From: Chloroflexota bacterium
GTDB lineage: Bacteria; Chloroflexota; Anaerolineae; Anaerolineales; UBA4823
Reading direction: 5' to 3'
Assembly (NCBI GenBank): GCA_030636125.1
Contig: DAOVXM010000177.1
Span: 1 to 6,069 of the forward strand
DNA: 6,069 bases
Shown: positions 1-5,560 of the stretch, in pieces
How the letters are laid out: the number at the start of each line of letters is the position of its first letter
Numbering within the stretch: position 1 is the stretch's first letter
Made by a program: the position numbers and the translations under genes
Notes under the pieces: model-generated
Seen by the model: the letters and a program-made list of their open reading frames with translations, nothing else
Databases searched by the model: none
Told to the model about the DNA's origin: nothing

Positions 1-1
1 G

Positions 2-856
2 AATAACCAGGCTCCTGAGGGGTATTGGGCCAAGCCCGGACCCGGCTACAATCCCAAATACCGTGCCACGGTCTGGCAGGTGAGCTTATTAACTCAATTG
101 GGCGCCGATGGAGCTGATCCGCGCGTGCGCGCCGGATGTGAGTATGTATTGGACAATGCTCGTTCTAAACATGGCGGTTTCAGCGCGACGGCCACTCCTG
201 CCGGGATGATCCACTGCTTACAGGGTAATCTCTGCGCAGCTCTTATCGACCTGGGATGGTTTGGTGAAAAGCGCCTCGATGAAACCTTAGATTGGCTGGC
301 ACGTAGCATAACCGGAGAGGGAATTGCCCCGGCCGAGGATCGAAAAGCTCCGGTACACTACCTGCGCAGCGCCAACAGCGCCCCAGGCTTTGTCTGCTCG
401 GCCAACAACCAGTTACCTTGCGCCTGGGGTGCGGTTAAGGCCATGCTGGCGCTCAGCAAGGTGCCGTTTGACGCAAGAACGCCTGAAATACAGAGAGCAA
501 TCGAGAAGGGTGTGGAGTTTCTGCTGGGATGCGACCCTGCCTTAGCGGATTATCCCATGGGCTATAGCACCAAACCAAACAGAAGCTGGTTTAAGTTCGG
601 TTTCCCGATTTTTTATGTGACGGATATCCTCCAAAACCTGGAAGTTCTAACAGCGCTGGGCTTAGGCAAAAACGAGCGTCTTATACCCGCGCTAGAGCTC
701 CTGCTAAACAAACAAGATGCCCAAGGGCGCTGGAAACTCGAATACACCTATAACAGTAAAACGTGGGTGGATATTGAAGAGAAGGGACAGCCTTCCAAAT
801 GGGTTACGCTGAGAGCGTTACGCGTCCTAAAACGCTCCAGCCAAGAACAATACTGA
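2..856 (+). CDS. Alpha/alpha-toroid (prenyltransferase/squalene-oxidase-repeat-like) protein, 5' partial
   Basis: The reading frame is open from base 2 to the TGA at 854-856, giving 284 visible residues, so the N-terminus lies outside the window. A GTG at 80 could be called as a start, but the codons before it read as ordinary protein (APEGYWAKPGPGYNP and onward) and run straight into the first helix, so I take the gene as truncated. The protein contains several degenerate helical repeats of about 45-50 residues, each pairing a 'LL/ML-AL' helix with a second helix ending near a Gly-Gly or Gly-Arg turn (KHGGFS, DAQGRWKLE). This is the pattern of terpenoid-cyclase/prenyltransferase alpha-alpha barrels. 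Six cysteines are visible, including IHCLQGNLC and FVCSANNQLPC. From memory, relatives in Chloroflexota and archaea are often labelled 'nitrogen fixation protein NifH', but this part shows no P-loop and nothing like nitrogenase reductase. No signal peptide can be judged. The substrate or partner is unknown; the fold call is moderately sure, the function open. Confidence 0.8.
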   Translation, partial: NNQAPEGYWAKPGPGYNPKYRATVWQVSLLTQLGADGADPRVRAGCEYVLDNARSKHGGFSATATPAGMIHCLQGNLCAALIDLGWFGEKRLDETLDWLARSITGEGIAPAEDRKAPVHYLRSANSAPGFVCSANNQLPCAWGAVKAMLALSKVPFDARTPEIQRAIEKGVEFLLGCDPALADYPMGYSTKPNRSWFKFGFPIFYVTDILQNLEVLTALGLGKNERLIPALELLLNKQDAQGRWKLEYTYNSKTWVDIEEKGQPSKWVTLRALRVLKRSSQEQY

Positions 857-886
857 CCTCAAACGAAGATTATCAAGGAAGCGACA

Positions 887-1324
887 ATGCGACAATTACC
901 TGAACACGGCCCCTGCTTTGTCTGTGGAACAGAGAACCCATGTAGCATAGGCATTCAATGGTATGTACGTGAAGATGGCAGTATATTCGGCGAGATCCTG
1001 CTAACTGAACAACAACAAGGACCACCAGGGCTTTCACATGGAGGTGCTACGGCTGCCCTACTGGATGAGGCAATGGGCGCAGCCGTCTGGAACGCAGGAT
1101 ACCAGGTGGCCGCAACCGACCTTCTGGTGCATTACCGGCGCCCGGTTCCGCTGGGTACAAAAATCAAAGTTATCGCCTGGGTAGTCAGGGATGACGGAGA
1201 AGTAAAAAACACCAGTGGTGAAATTCACCTGTCAAATGGAGAGGTCGCCGTTACTGCGCAGGGGGTCTACAAAGAAGCTAAACATCTTTTTACAAAGCTT
1301 AATGTGGAAGGCCACAAAACCTGA
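887..1324 (+). CDS. PaaI/THEM4-type hotdog-fold acyl-CoA thioesterase
   Basis: A 145-residue cytoplasmic protein of normal length for a single hotdog domain. The diagnostic helix reads GLSHGGATAALLDEAMG, with HGG at residues 51-53 followed by Asp60/Glu61, the conserved active-site region of the 4HBT/PaaI group. Later, YRRPVPLG (83-90) matches the strand usually seen as 'Y.RPVP.G' in this group. The N-terminus has CFVCG (Cys10, Cys13) followed by an Asn-Pro, a short leader common in THEM4-like relatives. Such enzymes hydrolyse acyl-CoA or aryl-CoA thioesters as homo-oligomers; the acyl substrate cannot be read from the sequence. The ATG at 887 is preceded by AAGGAAG at 875-881, a good ribosome binding site. 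The gene begins 30 bases after the toroid gene with no terminator between, so co-transcription is plausible, though a functional link is not evident. Confidence 0.9.
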   Translation: MRQLPEHGPCFVCGTENPCSIGIQWYVREDGSIFGEILLTEQQQGPPGLSHGGATAALLDEAMGAAVWNAGYQVAATDLLVHYRRPVPLGTKIKVIAWVVRDDGEVKNTSGEIHLSNGEVAVTAQGVYKEAKHLFTKLNVEGHKT

Positions 1325-1384
1325 TGATATCTTGGGAAATGAAGTTATCCTCCACACTTGCGGTTGAAAACAGGAAGGTGATCG

Positions 1385-1708
1385 ATGAGTTGGATTTTTC
1401 TTACCCTGGCAATTATCACTGAAGTAGCCGGCACTGTTAACTTGAAGTTGTCAGAAGGCTTCACCAAACTGTGGCCATCAATTCTGATCTTCGTCTTTTA
1501 CGGCATCAGCTTCAGCTTCACCACTCTTGCGGTCAAAAAGATAGACTTGAGTGTGGTTTATGCCATCTGGTCCGGTTTGGGGACTGCTCTTGTCGTCCTC
1601 GTCGGCATACTATATTTCAAAGAGCAGGTGACACCATTAAAGATCTTTTCAATCTGCTTAATTGTTTTCGGCGTGATCGGTCTTAACCTTGGTGCAGGTG
1701 TTCACTGA
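1385..1708 (+). CDS. Small multidrug resistance (SMR) family transporter, EmrE/Qac-like
   Basis: A 107-residue inner-membrane protein with four hydrophobic helices (about residues 2-20, 31-50, 56-76 and 85-103). It follows E. coli EmrE with an offset of one residue. The proton/substrate-binding glutamate is Glu13 (EmrE Glu14), Lys21 and SEGF (23-26) match, and Tyr39, Tyr59, Trp62, Gly64 and Gly66 match the EmrE binding-pocket and loop residues, with YAIWSG conserved. EVAGT after Glu13 is the Qac subtype; guanidinium exporters (Gdx/SugE) usually have a tryptophan nearby instead. Known members work as antiparallel dimers exchanging protons for quaternary ammonium or other lipophilic cations. 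The helix-4 dimer motif GxxxxxxG of EmrE appears as Ser89...Gly96, a mild change. The ATG at 1385 has AGGAAGGTG at 1372-1380 upstream. The 60-base gap before it shows no clear promoter, so it may be read through from the thioesterase gene. The family call is very sure; the exact substrate is not. Confidence 0.95.
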   Translation: MSWIFLTLAIITEVAGTVNLKLSEGFTKLWPSILIFVFYGISFSFTTLAVKKIDLSVVYAIWSGLGTALVVLVGILYFKEQVTPLKIFSICLIVFGVIGLNLGAGVH

Positions 1709-1769
1709 ATAAATTTGTGCTCAAGGTGTAGGAAACACGTATTTAAATAAAATCTTGATCTGTAACTTG

Positions 1770-1809
1770 ACACAAGCACACACTATGAGAATCCACGTGC
1801 ACTTTGTGT
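1770..1809. repeat. Imperfect inverted repeat upstream of the exporter promoter
   Basis: ACACAAGCAC at 1770-1779 can pair with GTGC at 1797-1800 plus TTGTGT at 1804-1809, with a three-base bulge (1801-1803) and a 17-base loop. No T-run follows, so it does not look like an intrinsic terminator. It lies just upstream of the -35 box at 1815 and could be a protein-binding dyad, or it could be chance. Confidence 0.3.
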
Positions 1810-1814
1810 AATTC

Positions 1815-1843
1815 TTGACAAAGACGAATAGCAGGTATAAAAT
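1815..1843 (+). promoter_or_regulatory. Sigma70-type promoter for the GlsB-like/ABC exporter operon
   Basis: TTGACA at 1815-1820 is a perfect -35 box. TAAAAT at 1838-1843, exactly 17 bases downstream, matches five of six bases of the -10 consensus; an overlapping TATAAA starts at 1836. Transcription should start near 1850, about 135 bases before the ATG at 1986. This is the best promoter-like sequence in the window, and it is positioned to drive the whole rightward exporter cluster. Confidence 0.75.
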
Positions 1844-1847
1844 AATA

Positions 1848-1865
1848 ACTGACCGACCAGTCAGT
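1848..1865. promoter_or_regulatory. Putative TetR-family operator overlapping the transcription start
   Basis: ACTGACCGACCAGTCAGT is a near-perfect palindrome: the outer six bases on each side (ACTGAC/GTCAGT) are exact complements, and one further inner pair also matches. The form, with GAC and GTC arms, resembles operators of many TetR-family repressors of efflux pumps. It begins five bases after the -10 box, so a bound repressor would cover the start point and block the promoter. No TetR gene lies in the window, so the regulator must be encoded elsewhere. In E. coli the related ybhGFSR cluster is controlled by the TetR-type regulator CecR (YbiH), which makes this reading more plausible. Confidence 0.7.
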
Positions 1866-1940
1866 ATAGAAACTTGCTCAACCTCAGTCTTTTATACCTA
1901 CCTGAAAACTCTGGCTGGGCGACCAAAGGGCATAGTTCCC

Positions 1941-1963
1941 GGACCAACTCATTAAGTTGATCC
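1941..1963 (+). other. Leader hairpin before the GlsB-like gene
   Basis: GGA-C-CAACT at 1941-1949 pairs with AGTTG-A-TCC at 1955-1963, giving an eight-pair stem with one C/A mismatch and a five-base loop (CATTA). It ends 10 bases before the ribosome binding site at 1974-1980. An upstream segment, TCTGG at 1910-1914, could instead pair with CCGGA at 1939-1943, so two exclusive folds are possible. I recognise no known riboswitch here. Confidence 0.35.
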
Positions 1964-1973
1964 CAGTATAAGT

Positions 1974-1980
1974 GAGGAGG
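1974..1980 (+). promoter_or_regulatory. Strong ribosome binding site of the GlsB-like gene
   Basis: GAGGAGG lies five bases before the ATG at 1986. It is the strongest Shine-Dalgarno sequence in the window and fixes the start of the small membrane protein. By contrast, the following ATPase gene has none. Confidence 0.8.
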
Positions 1981-1985
1981 CGCAG

Positions 1986-2255
1986 ATGGAAATCTTAATT
2001 GTAATCGTTGGGATGATTGTCGTCGGTCTGATCATCGGGGCGTTGGCCGGTGTCATCTGGAAGGATAACCGGCCGATAGGCGTGGCAGGCGATTATATCG
2101 TCGCGGTGATCTCTACAGTTGTCATCGGCTTGATTGACTGGTATGTGATCCCAGCCATGGGCTTTAGCGACACGATAAAATTCATCGGCATCTTATTTGA
2201 ACCAGCGCTGGGCGCACTCCTGGTTTTGTGGATCATACGCAAAGCAAAAGATTAA
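1986..2255 (+). CDS. GlsB/YeaQ/YmgE-family small membrane protein (transglycosylase-associated family)
   Basis: An 89-residue protein made almost entirely of three hydrophobic helices, about residues 2-24, 31-54 and 64-84, with a basic tail (RKAKD). The turn after helix 1, IGALAGVIWK followed by polar residues and a Gly-rich entry into helix 2, is the usual pattern of this family. Members are small membrane proteins of poorly known function, often induced by envelope or general stress. The match is by overall layout rather than by a catalytic motif, because the family has none. It is the first gene after the promoter and operator at 1815-1865, and it sits 68 bases ahead of the first ABC ATPase. 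It is therefore probably co-expressed with the exporter; it could be a stress protein or an accessory subunit. Its role here is not known. Confidence 0.7.
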   Translation: MEILIVIVGMIVVGLIIGALAGVIWKDNRPIGVAGDYIVAVISTVVIGLIDWYVIPAMGFSDTIKFIGILFEPALGALLVLWIIRKAKD

Positions 2256-2270
2256 CCCGTGCAAAAACTG

Positions 2271-2290
2271 CAAAGCCTGGCGAGCCTTTG
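2271..2290 (+). other. Small hairpin between the GlsB-like gene and the first ATPase
   Basis: CAAAG-C-CT at 2271-2278 pairs with AG-C-CTTTG at 2283-2290 around a GGCG loop, with one C/C mismatch. No T-run follows, so it is not a normal terminator. It could trim or pause the transcript between a small, abundant leading protein and the ATPase, or it could be chance. Confidence 0.25.
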
Positions 2291-2323
2291 ATGCCATGCG
2301 TAAATGAATAACTATCTTGATTA

Positions 2324-3259
2324 ATGGAAAATACAGACCCCATTATTGAAACCTACGGGCTCACGCGGGATTTCAAAGACACACGAGCGGTAGATTCCCT
2401 GGACGTTTCCATCCAGCCTGGAGAACTATTCGGGTTGGTTGGCCCGGATGGAGCCGGTAAGACCACCACCCTGCGCTTGCTGACAGGATTGCTCAAAATT
2501 ACAGATGGCTCGGCCACGATCGCCGGATATGATCTGGGAAGCCAACCTGAAGCCATTAAATCCAAGATTGGCTATATGGCCCAACAATTCAGTCTCTATG
2601 CCGAGCTTTCCGTGCTGGAGAATCTGAAGTTTTTCGCCGAACTATACGATGTCGATAATAACATACTAAGTGAGCGAACAGAACGTTTGTTATCTTTTGC
2701 GGGTCTCACTGAATTCAAAAATCGCCGGTCTGCCCATCTTTCCGGCGGCATGCAGAAGAAATTAGCCCTGGCATGTACGCTAATCCACGAACCACCCATC
2801 TTGTTCCTTGATGAGCCCACCACCGGAGTTGATCCCATTTCCCGCCGTGAATTTTGGAATATCCTCTCGGGTTTACATATGCAGGGGACCACAATCGTTG
2901 TCAGCACGCCATACATGGACGAGGCTGACCGTTGCTCCCGGGTGGGCTTAATGTACGAAGGAAAGATGGTCGTTTGCGCCCCACCCCAAGAGATCCGGGC
3001 TCAAATTCAGGGAGAAGTGATTGAAATAATTCCTGATGACTGGCAATCCGCCCACGACTTGATCGAGAGGCTTCCTGGCGTGCTCGAAGTACAGACCTAC
3101 GGCGAAGCGCTTCATATTTTAGTTGACTCAGCCGAAGAACGTTTGCCGCAGATCAAGCATAGCTTAGACAACCAAAATATCGCTTATCACGGGGCTCGCT
3201 TGGCGACGTTGCGTATGGAGGAAGCCTTTATATCATTGATCAATCAAATGGAAAGTTGA
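2324..3259 (+). CDS. ABC exporter ATPase, equivalent to the N-terminal half of YbhF
   Basis: A 311-residue cytoplasmic ATPase. Visible motifs are Walker A GPDGAGKT (40-47), Q-loop Gln87, signature LSGGM (139-143), Walker B ILFLDEP (159-165) with catalytic Glu164, and D-loop GVD (168-170). The 'GPDGAGKT' form with Asp instead of Asn is typical of the first ATPase domain of YbhF. The position of the switch histidine reads STPYMDEA, so Pro196 stands where most active ATPases have His; this site may be catalytically weak. Residues about 225-311 form the extra C-terminal domain of drug-exporter ATPases, ending in a 'MEEAFISL' helix. The ATG at 2324 is the first possible start after an in-frame TGA at 2318-2320, yet it has no clear ribosome binding site. 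The stop is one base from the next permease start, so the two are translationally linked. It should pair with the second ATPase at 5561. Confidence 0.95.
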   Translation: MENTDPIIETYGLTRDFKDTRAVDSLDVSIQPGELFGLVGPDGAGKTTTLRLLTGLLKITDGSATIAGYDLGSQPEAIKSKIGYMAQQFSLYAELSVLENLKFFAELYDVDNNILSERTERLLSFAGLTEFKNRRSAHLSGGMQKKLALACTLIHEPPILFLDEPTTGVDPISRREFWNILSGLHMQGTTIVVSTPYMDEADRCSRVGLMYEGKMVVCAPPQEIRAQIQGEVIEIIPDDWQSAHDLIERLPGVLEVQTYGEALHILVDSAEERLPQIKHSLDNQNIAYHGARLATLRMEEAFISLINQMES

Positions 3260-3260
3260 T

Positions 3261-4394
3261 ATGTCCTTTCGCCATATATGGGCCGTGACTCACAAAGAAA
3301 TCTTACACATCTTTCGCGACCGGATGACGCTTATTCTGGTCTTGATAACCCCGACCCTGATCTTGCTCTTGATGGCATACGCACTCACAATGAATCTGGA
3401 ACATGTGCCCATTGCCGTGCTGGATCATGACCGCAGTTCAACTTCCCGGACTTTTATCCAGCAAATCGTTGCAGGTAATGAACTGGATTTGTACGCCCAG
3501 GTTGACTCATTAAAAGACATTGAGACACTGCTTCTCCGGGGGGAAATAAAAGCCGCGGTTGTGATTCACCCCGCCTTTGCCAGCGATTTGTTATCTCTGC
3601 GTGGTATGCCCCTGCTAATTATCATTGATGGCACCGAACCCGATAGTGGTGGCTTCGCAGTAGAGCAAATTGCTTTACGAGCGGAAGAAATCGTTAACTC
3701 AATTCTCACCAGCCAAGTCAAAACTCTCGGTATCTCGATTGATACTGTTCAACCGATCGATTTACGTGTGCGCACTTGGTACAATCCCAGCCTTAAACCC
3801 AAGAACGATTTAATCCCTGGATTGATTTCCTTAGTACTTGGTTTCCCAGCTCTTTCAGTTGCCCTTACCCTGGCTCACGAACGTGAGCACGGAACCTTGG
3901 AACAGCTATTGGCAACACCGATCAGCCGTATTGAAATCCTTCTGGGGAAAATGATCCCGTATATTTTAGTCGGGCTGCTTAATGTCATATTGATTCCGGC
4001 CCTTGCGATGCTTTGGTTCCGTATACCATTTAATGGTAGCTTCATCCTGTTCTTTTTTCTCTCAACGATCTTTTTATTCGCCGTGGTTAGCATGGGGATC
4101 ATTATTGGTGTATTTATGCGCACACAGGCAGCCGCCTTAGCCCTTTCTTTCCTGATAATTTTCTTCCCCGCTTTCTTTATGACGGGCATTTTCTTCCCCA
4201 TCGCATCCATGCCAGAAATCGTACGCTTGGAAGCGCTCAGTCTGCCCGGAACTCACTACGCTATCATTACCCGCGGTGTCTTTTTAACCGGCGTCGGGCT
4301 GGATGTGCTCTGGCCAAACGCGGTCATGCTCATCGGGCTTGGACTCGCCTTTACGGGTGTTGCCGCTTTATTCTTCCGTAAAAGGTTGGGATGA
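3261..4394 (+). CDS. ABC-2 type exporter permease, YbhS-like
   Basis: A 377-residue inner-membrane protein, the length I recall for E. coli YbhS. An N-terminal amphipathic stretch (HKEILHIFRDR) leads to membrane helix 1 at about 23-43. A large external domain follows, about 44-180, which starts PIAVLDHDRSSTSR. Five more helices lie at about 184-204, 231-253, 260-285, 290-312 and 350-371. REHGTLEQLLATP (208-220) is the conserved cytoplasmic coupling segment that contacts the ATPase in ABC-2 exporters, and GTHYAIITRGVFLTGVG (330-346) is the usual C-terminal family motif. The gene starts one base after the first ATPase, with GGAAAG at 3250-3255 as ribosome binding site inside the end of that gene. 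It probably forms a heterodimeric pore with the next permease. The exported compound cannot be read from the sequence; relatives export drugs, and cation export has also been proposed. Confidence 0.95.
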   Translation: MSFRHIWAVTHKEILHIFRDRMTLILVLITPTLILLLMAYALTMNLEHVPIAVLDHDRSSTSRTFIQQIVAGNELDLYAQVDSLKDIETLLLRGEIKAAVVIHPAFASDLLSLRGMPLLIIIDGTEPDSGGFAVEQIALRAEEIVNSILTSQVKTLGISIDTVQPIDLRVRTWYNPSLKPKNDLIPGLISLVLGFPALSVALTLAHEREHGTLEQLLATPISRIEILLGKMIPYILVGLLNVILIPALAMLWFRIPFNGSFILFFFLSTIFLFAVVSMGIIIGVFMRTQAAALALSFLIIFFPAFFMTGIFFPIASMPEIVRLEALSLPGTHYAIITRGVFLTGVGLDVLWPNAVMLIGLGLAFTGVAALFFRKRLG

Positions 4395-4401
4395 CAAGAC
4401 C

Positions 4402-5526
4402 ATGCTTAGACGCATCTGGGCACTAACAAGAAAGGAGTTCATTCACCTGATCCACGATTGGTGGCTGCCGGCATTCATGTTGATCGGTGGTGCCATGGAG
4501 TTGCTTATCATCGGCTGGGCCACATCCCGTCCGATTTCTAACCTGCCACTGATGGTATTAGATCATGATAAAAGCGCAGCCAGCAGGTCCTTAGTCATCG
4601 CGCTGGAAAACACGGGAACTTTCGCGCTTGAAGCTCAAGTGTATGATATGAAAACCATACAGGACGCCCTCGATCGCGGGCAGATCAACGCGGCAGTGAT
4701 CATCCCTCCCGATTTTTCTGATCAGATGGCCTCCTCGACCGGTCACCTTACCCTGGCAGTTATCCTTAATGGTGCCGAGAGTATATCTGCGCGGGTTGCC
4801 TTAAGCGCCATTGAAGGTGTAGCCCTGGATTTAGGTGAGCAAATCACAATTGAACGCCTGGGTTTGAGACCAGATGAATTTTCTGGTTTCAATCCCAGTT
4901 TACGAGTGTGGTTCAACGAATCACTGAAGGAAGCATTGTATACCATCCCGGCAGAGCTGGGTTTGATGCTCGAGTTTACAATTTTGCTGTTTGCAGCTCT
5001 GTCATTCTCCCGTGAGCGCGAGCTAGGCACACTTGAACAACTCCTGGTTATGCCGTTCTCCTCAATGGATATCATCATAGGCAAATCCATCCCTGTCATT
5101 CTGGTGGGCTATATCGATTTTCTACTCCTGCTTGCTATTACACATTTTGCCTTCGGTGTCCCTGTTCGGGGATCACTGCCCCTGCTGCTCATCCTTGCCC
5201 TTGGTTATATATTCGTAGAGTTAGGAAAAGGGCTGGTGATATCGGTTATCTCTCGCACCCAACACCAGGCCTTCCTAATAGTGATGATGGTGGGGATGAT
5301 CGATTTTATGTTTACCGGTTATGCTGCTCCGGTCGAGTCAATGCCCAAAATATTACAATATTTCGCCAACCTAGTCCCAGCCCATCATTGGTTGAGCATT
5401 TTGCGCGGCATTCTGGTCAAAGGTGTCGGCCTGGAGGTGTTGTGGTTAAACGTGCTGGCATTGGTTATCTTGGGCTTGGTCATAGGTATTTTTTCCTTGC
5501 GCTTCGTCCGCAGGGCATTAGATTGA
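4402..5526 (+). CDS. ABC-2 type exporter permease, YbhR-like
   Basis: A 374-residue membrane protein, a diverged copy of the preceding permease with the same order of parts. It has an N-terminal RKEFIHLIHD stretch, helix 1 at about 20-40, an external domain starting LMVLDHDKSAASR, the coupling segment RELGTLEQLLVMP (206-218), and five helices up to the C-terminus. I chose ATG 4402 because MLRRIWALTRKEF aligns with the start of the upstream permease (MSFRHIWAVTHKEI). A longer frame from 4303 would overlap that gene by about 90 bases and add a sequence that is only its out-of-frame shadow. The gap from the previous stop is seven bases, so coupling is likely; the ribosome binding site is weak. 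Unusually, predicted helices contain Glu33, Asp239, Glu273, Lys276 and Asp301, where the partner permease has Ile34, Asn241, Val275, Met278 and Pro303. This could reflect cation or proton handling, but that is speculation. Confidence 0.93.
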   Translation: MLRRIWALTRKEFIHLIHDWWLPAFMLIGGAMELLIIGWATSRPISNLPLMVLDHDKSAASRSLVIALENTGTFALEAQVYDMKTIQDALDRGQINAAVIIPPDFSDQMASSTGHLTLAVILNGAESISARVALSAIEGVALDLGEQITIERLGLRPDEFSGFNPSLRVWFNESLKEALYTIPAELGLMLEFTILLFAALSFSRERELGTLEQLLVMPFSSMDIIIGKSIPVILVGYIDFLLLLAITHFAFGVPVRGSLPLLLILALGYIFVELGKGLVISVISRTQHQAFLIVMMVGMIDFMFTGYAAPVESMPKILQYFANLVPAHHWLSILRGILVKGVGLEVLWLNVLALVILGLVIGIFSLRFVRRALD

Positions 5527-5549
5527 GGTTGTTCCAAATCTTTATTAGC

Positions 5550-5553
5550 AGGA
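5550..5553 (+). promoter_or_regulatory. Ribosome binding site supporting the GTG start of the second ATPase
   Basis: AGGA lies seven bases before GTG 5561. An in-frame TAG at 5546-5548 rules out a longer protein and no ATG is available nearby, so this site decides the start. Confidence 0.65.
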
Positions 5554-5560
5554 AATAAAA

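Noticed and set aside
80..856. GTG at 80 as the true start of the first gene
   Set aside because: The frame is open to the window edge and the residues before GTG look like the same protein, so the gene is truncated by the window rather than starting here.
1325..1384. Guanidine riboswitch in front of the SMR gene
   Set aside because: The 60-base gap has no paired hairpins with ACGR loops and nothing like the ykkC core, and the transporter looks like the Qac subtype rather than a guanidinium exporter.
1709..1770. Intrinsic terminator after the SMR gene
   Set aside because: Only a four-base stem (GTGT/ACAC at about 1726-1738) is present, followed by mixed A/T sequence rather than a T-run.
1767..1792. 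Second promoter using TTGACA at 1767
   Set aside because: No -10-like hexamer lies 16-18 bases downstream; TATGAG at 1784 is only 11 bases away.
2291..2311. Six-codon open frame (MPCVNE) before the first ATPase
   Set aside because: It has no ribosome binding site and is the length expected by chance.
4303..4401. Start of the second permease at ATG 4303
   Set aside because: It would overlap the upstream permease by about 90 bases, and the added 33 residues do not resemble a permease N-terminus. ATG 4402 aligns with the paralogue's start.
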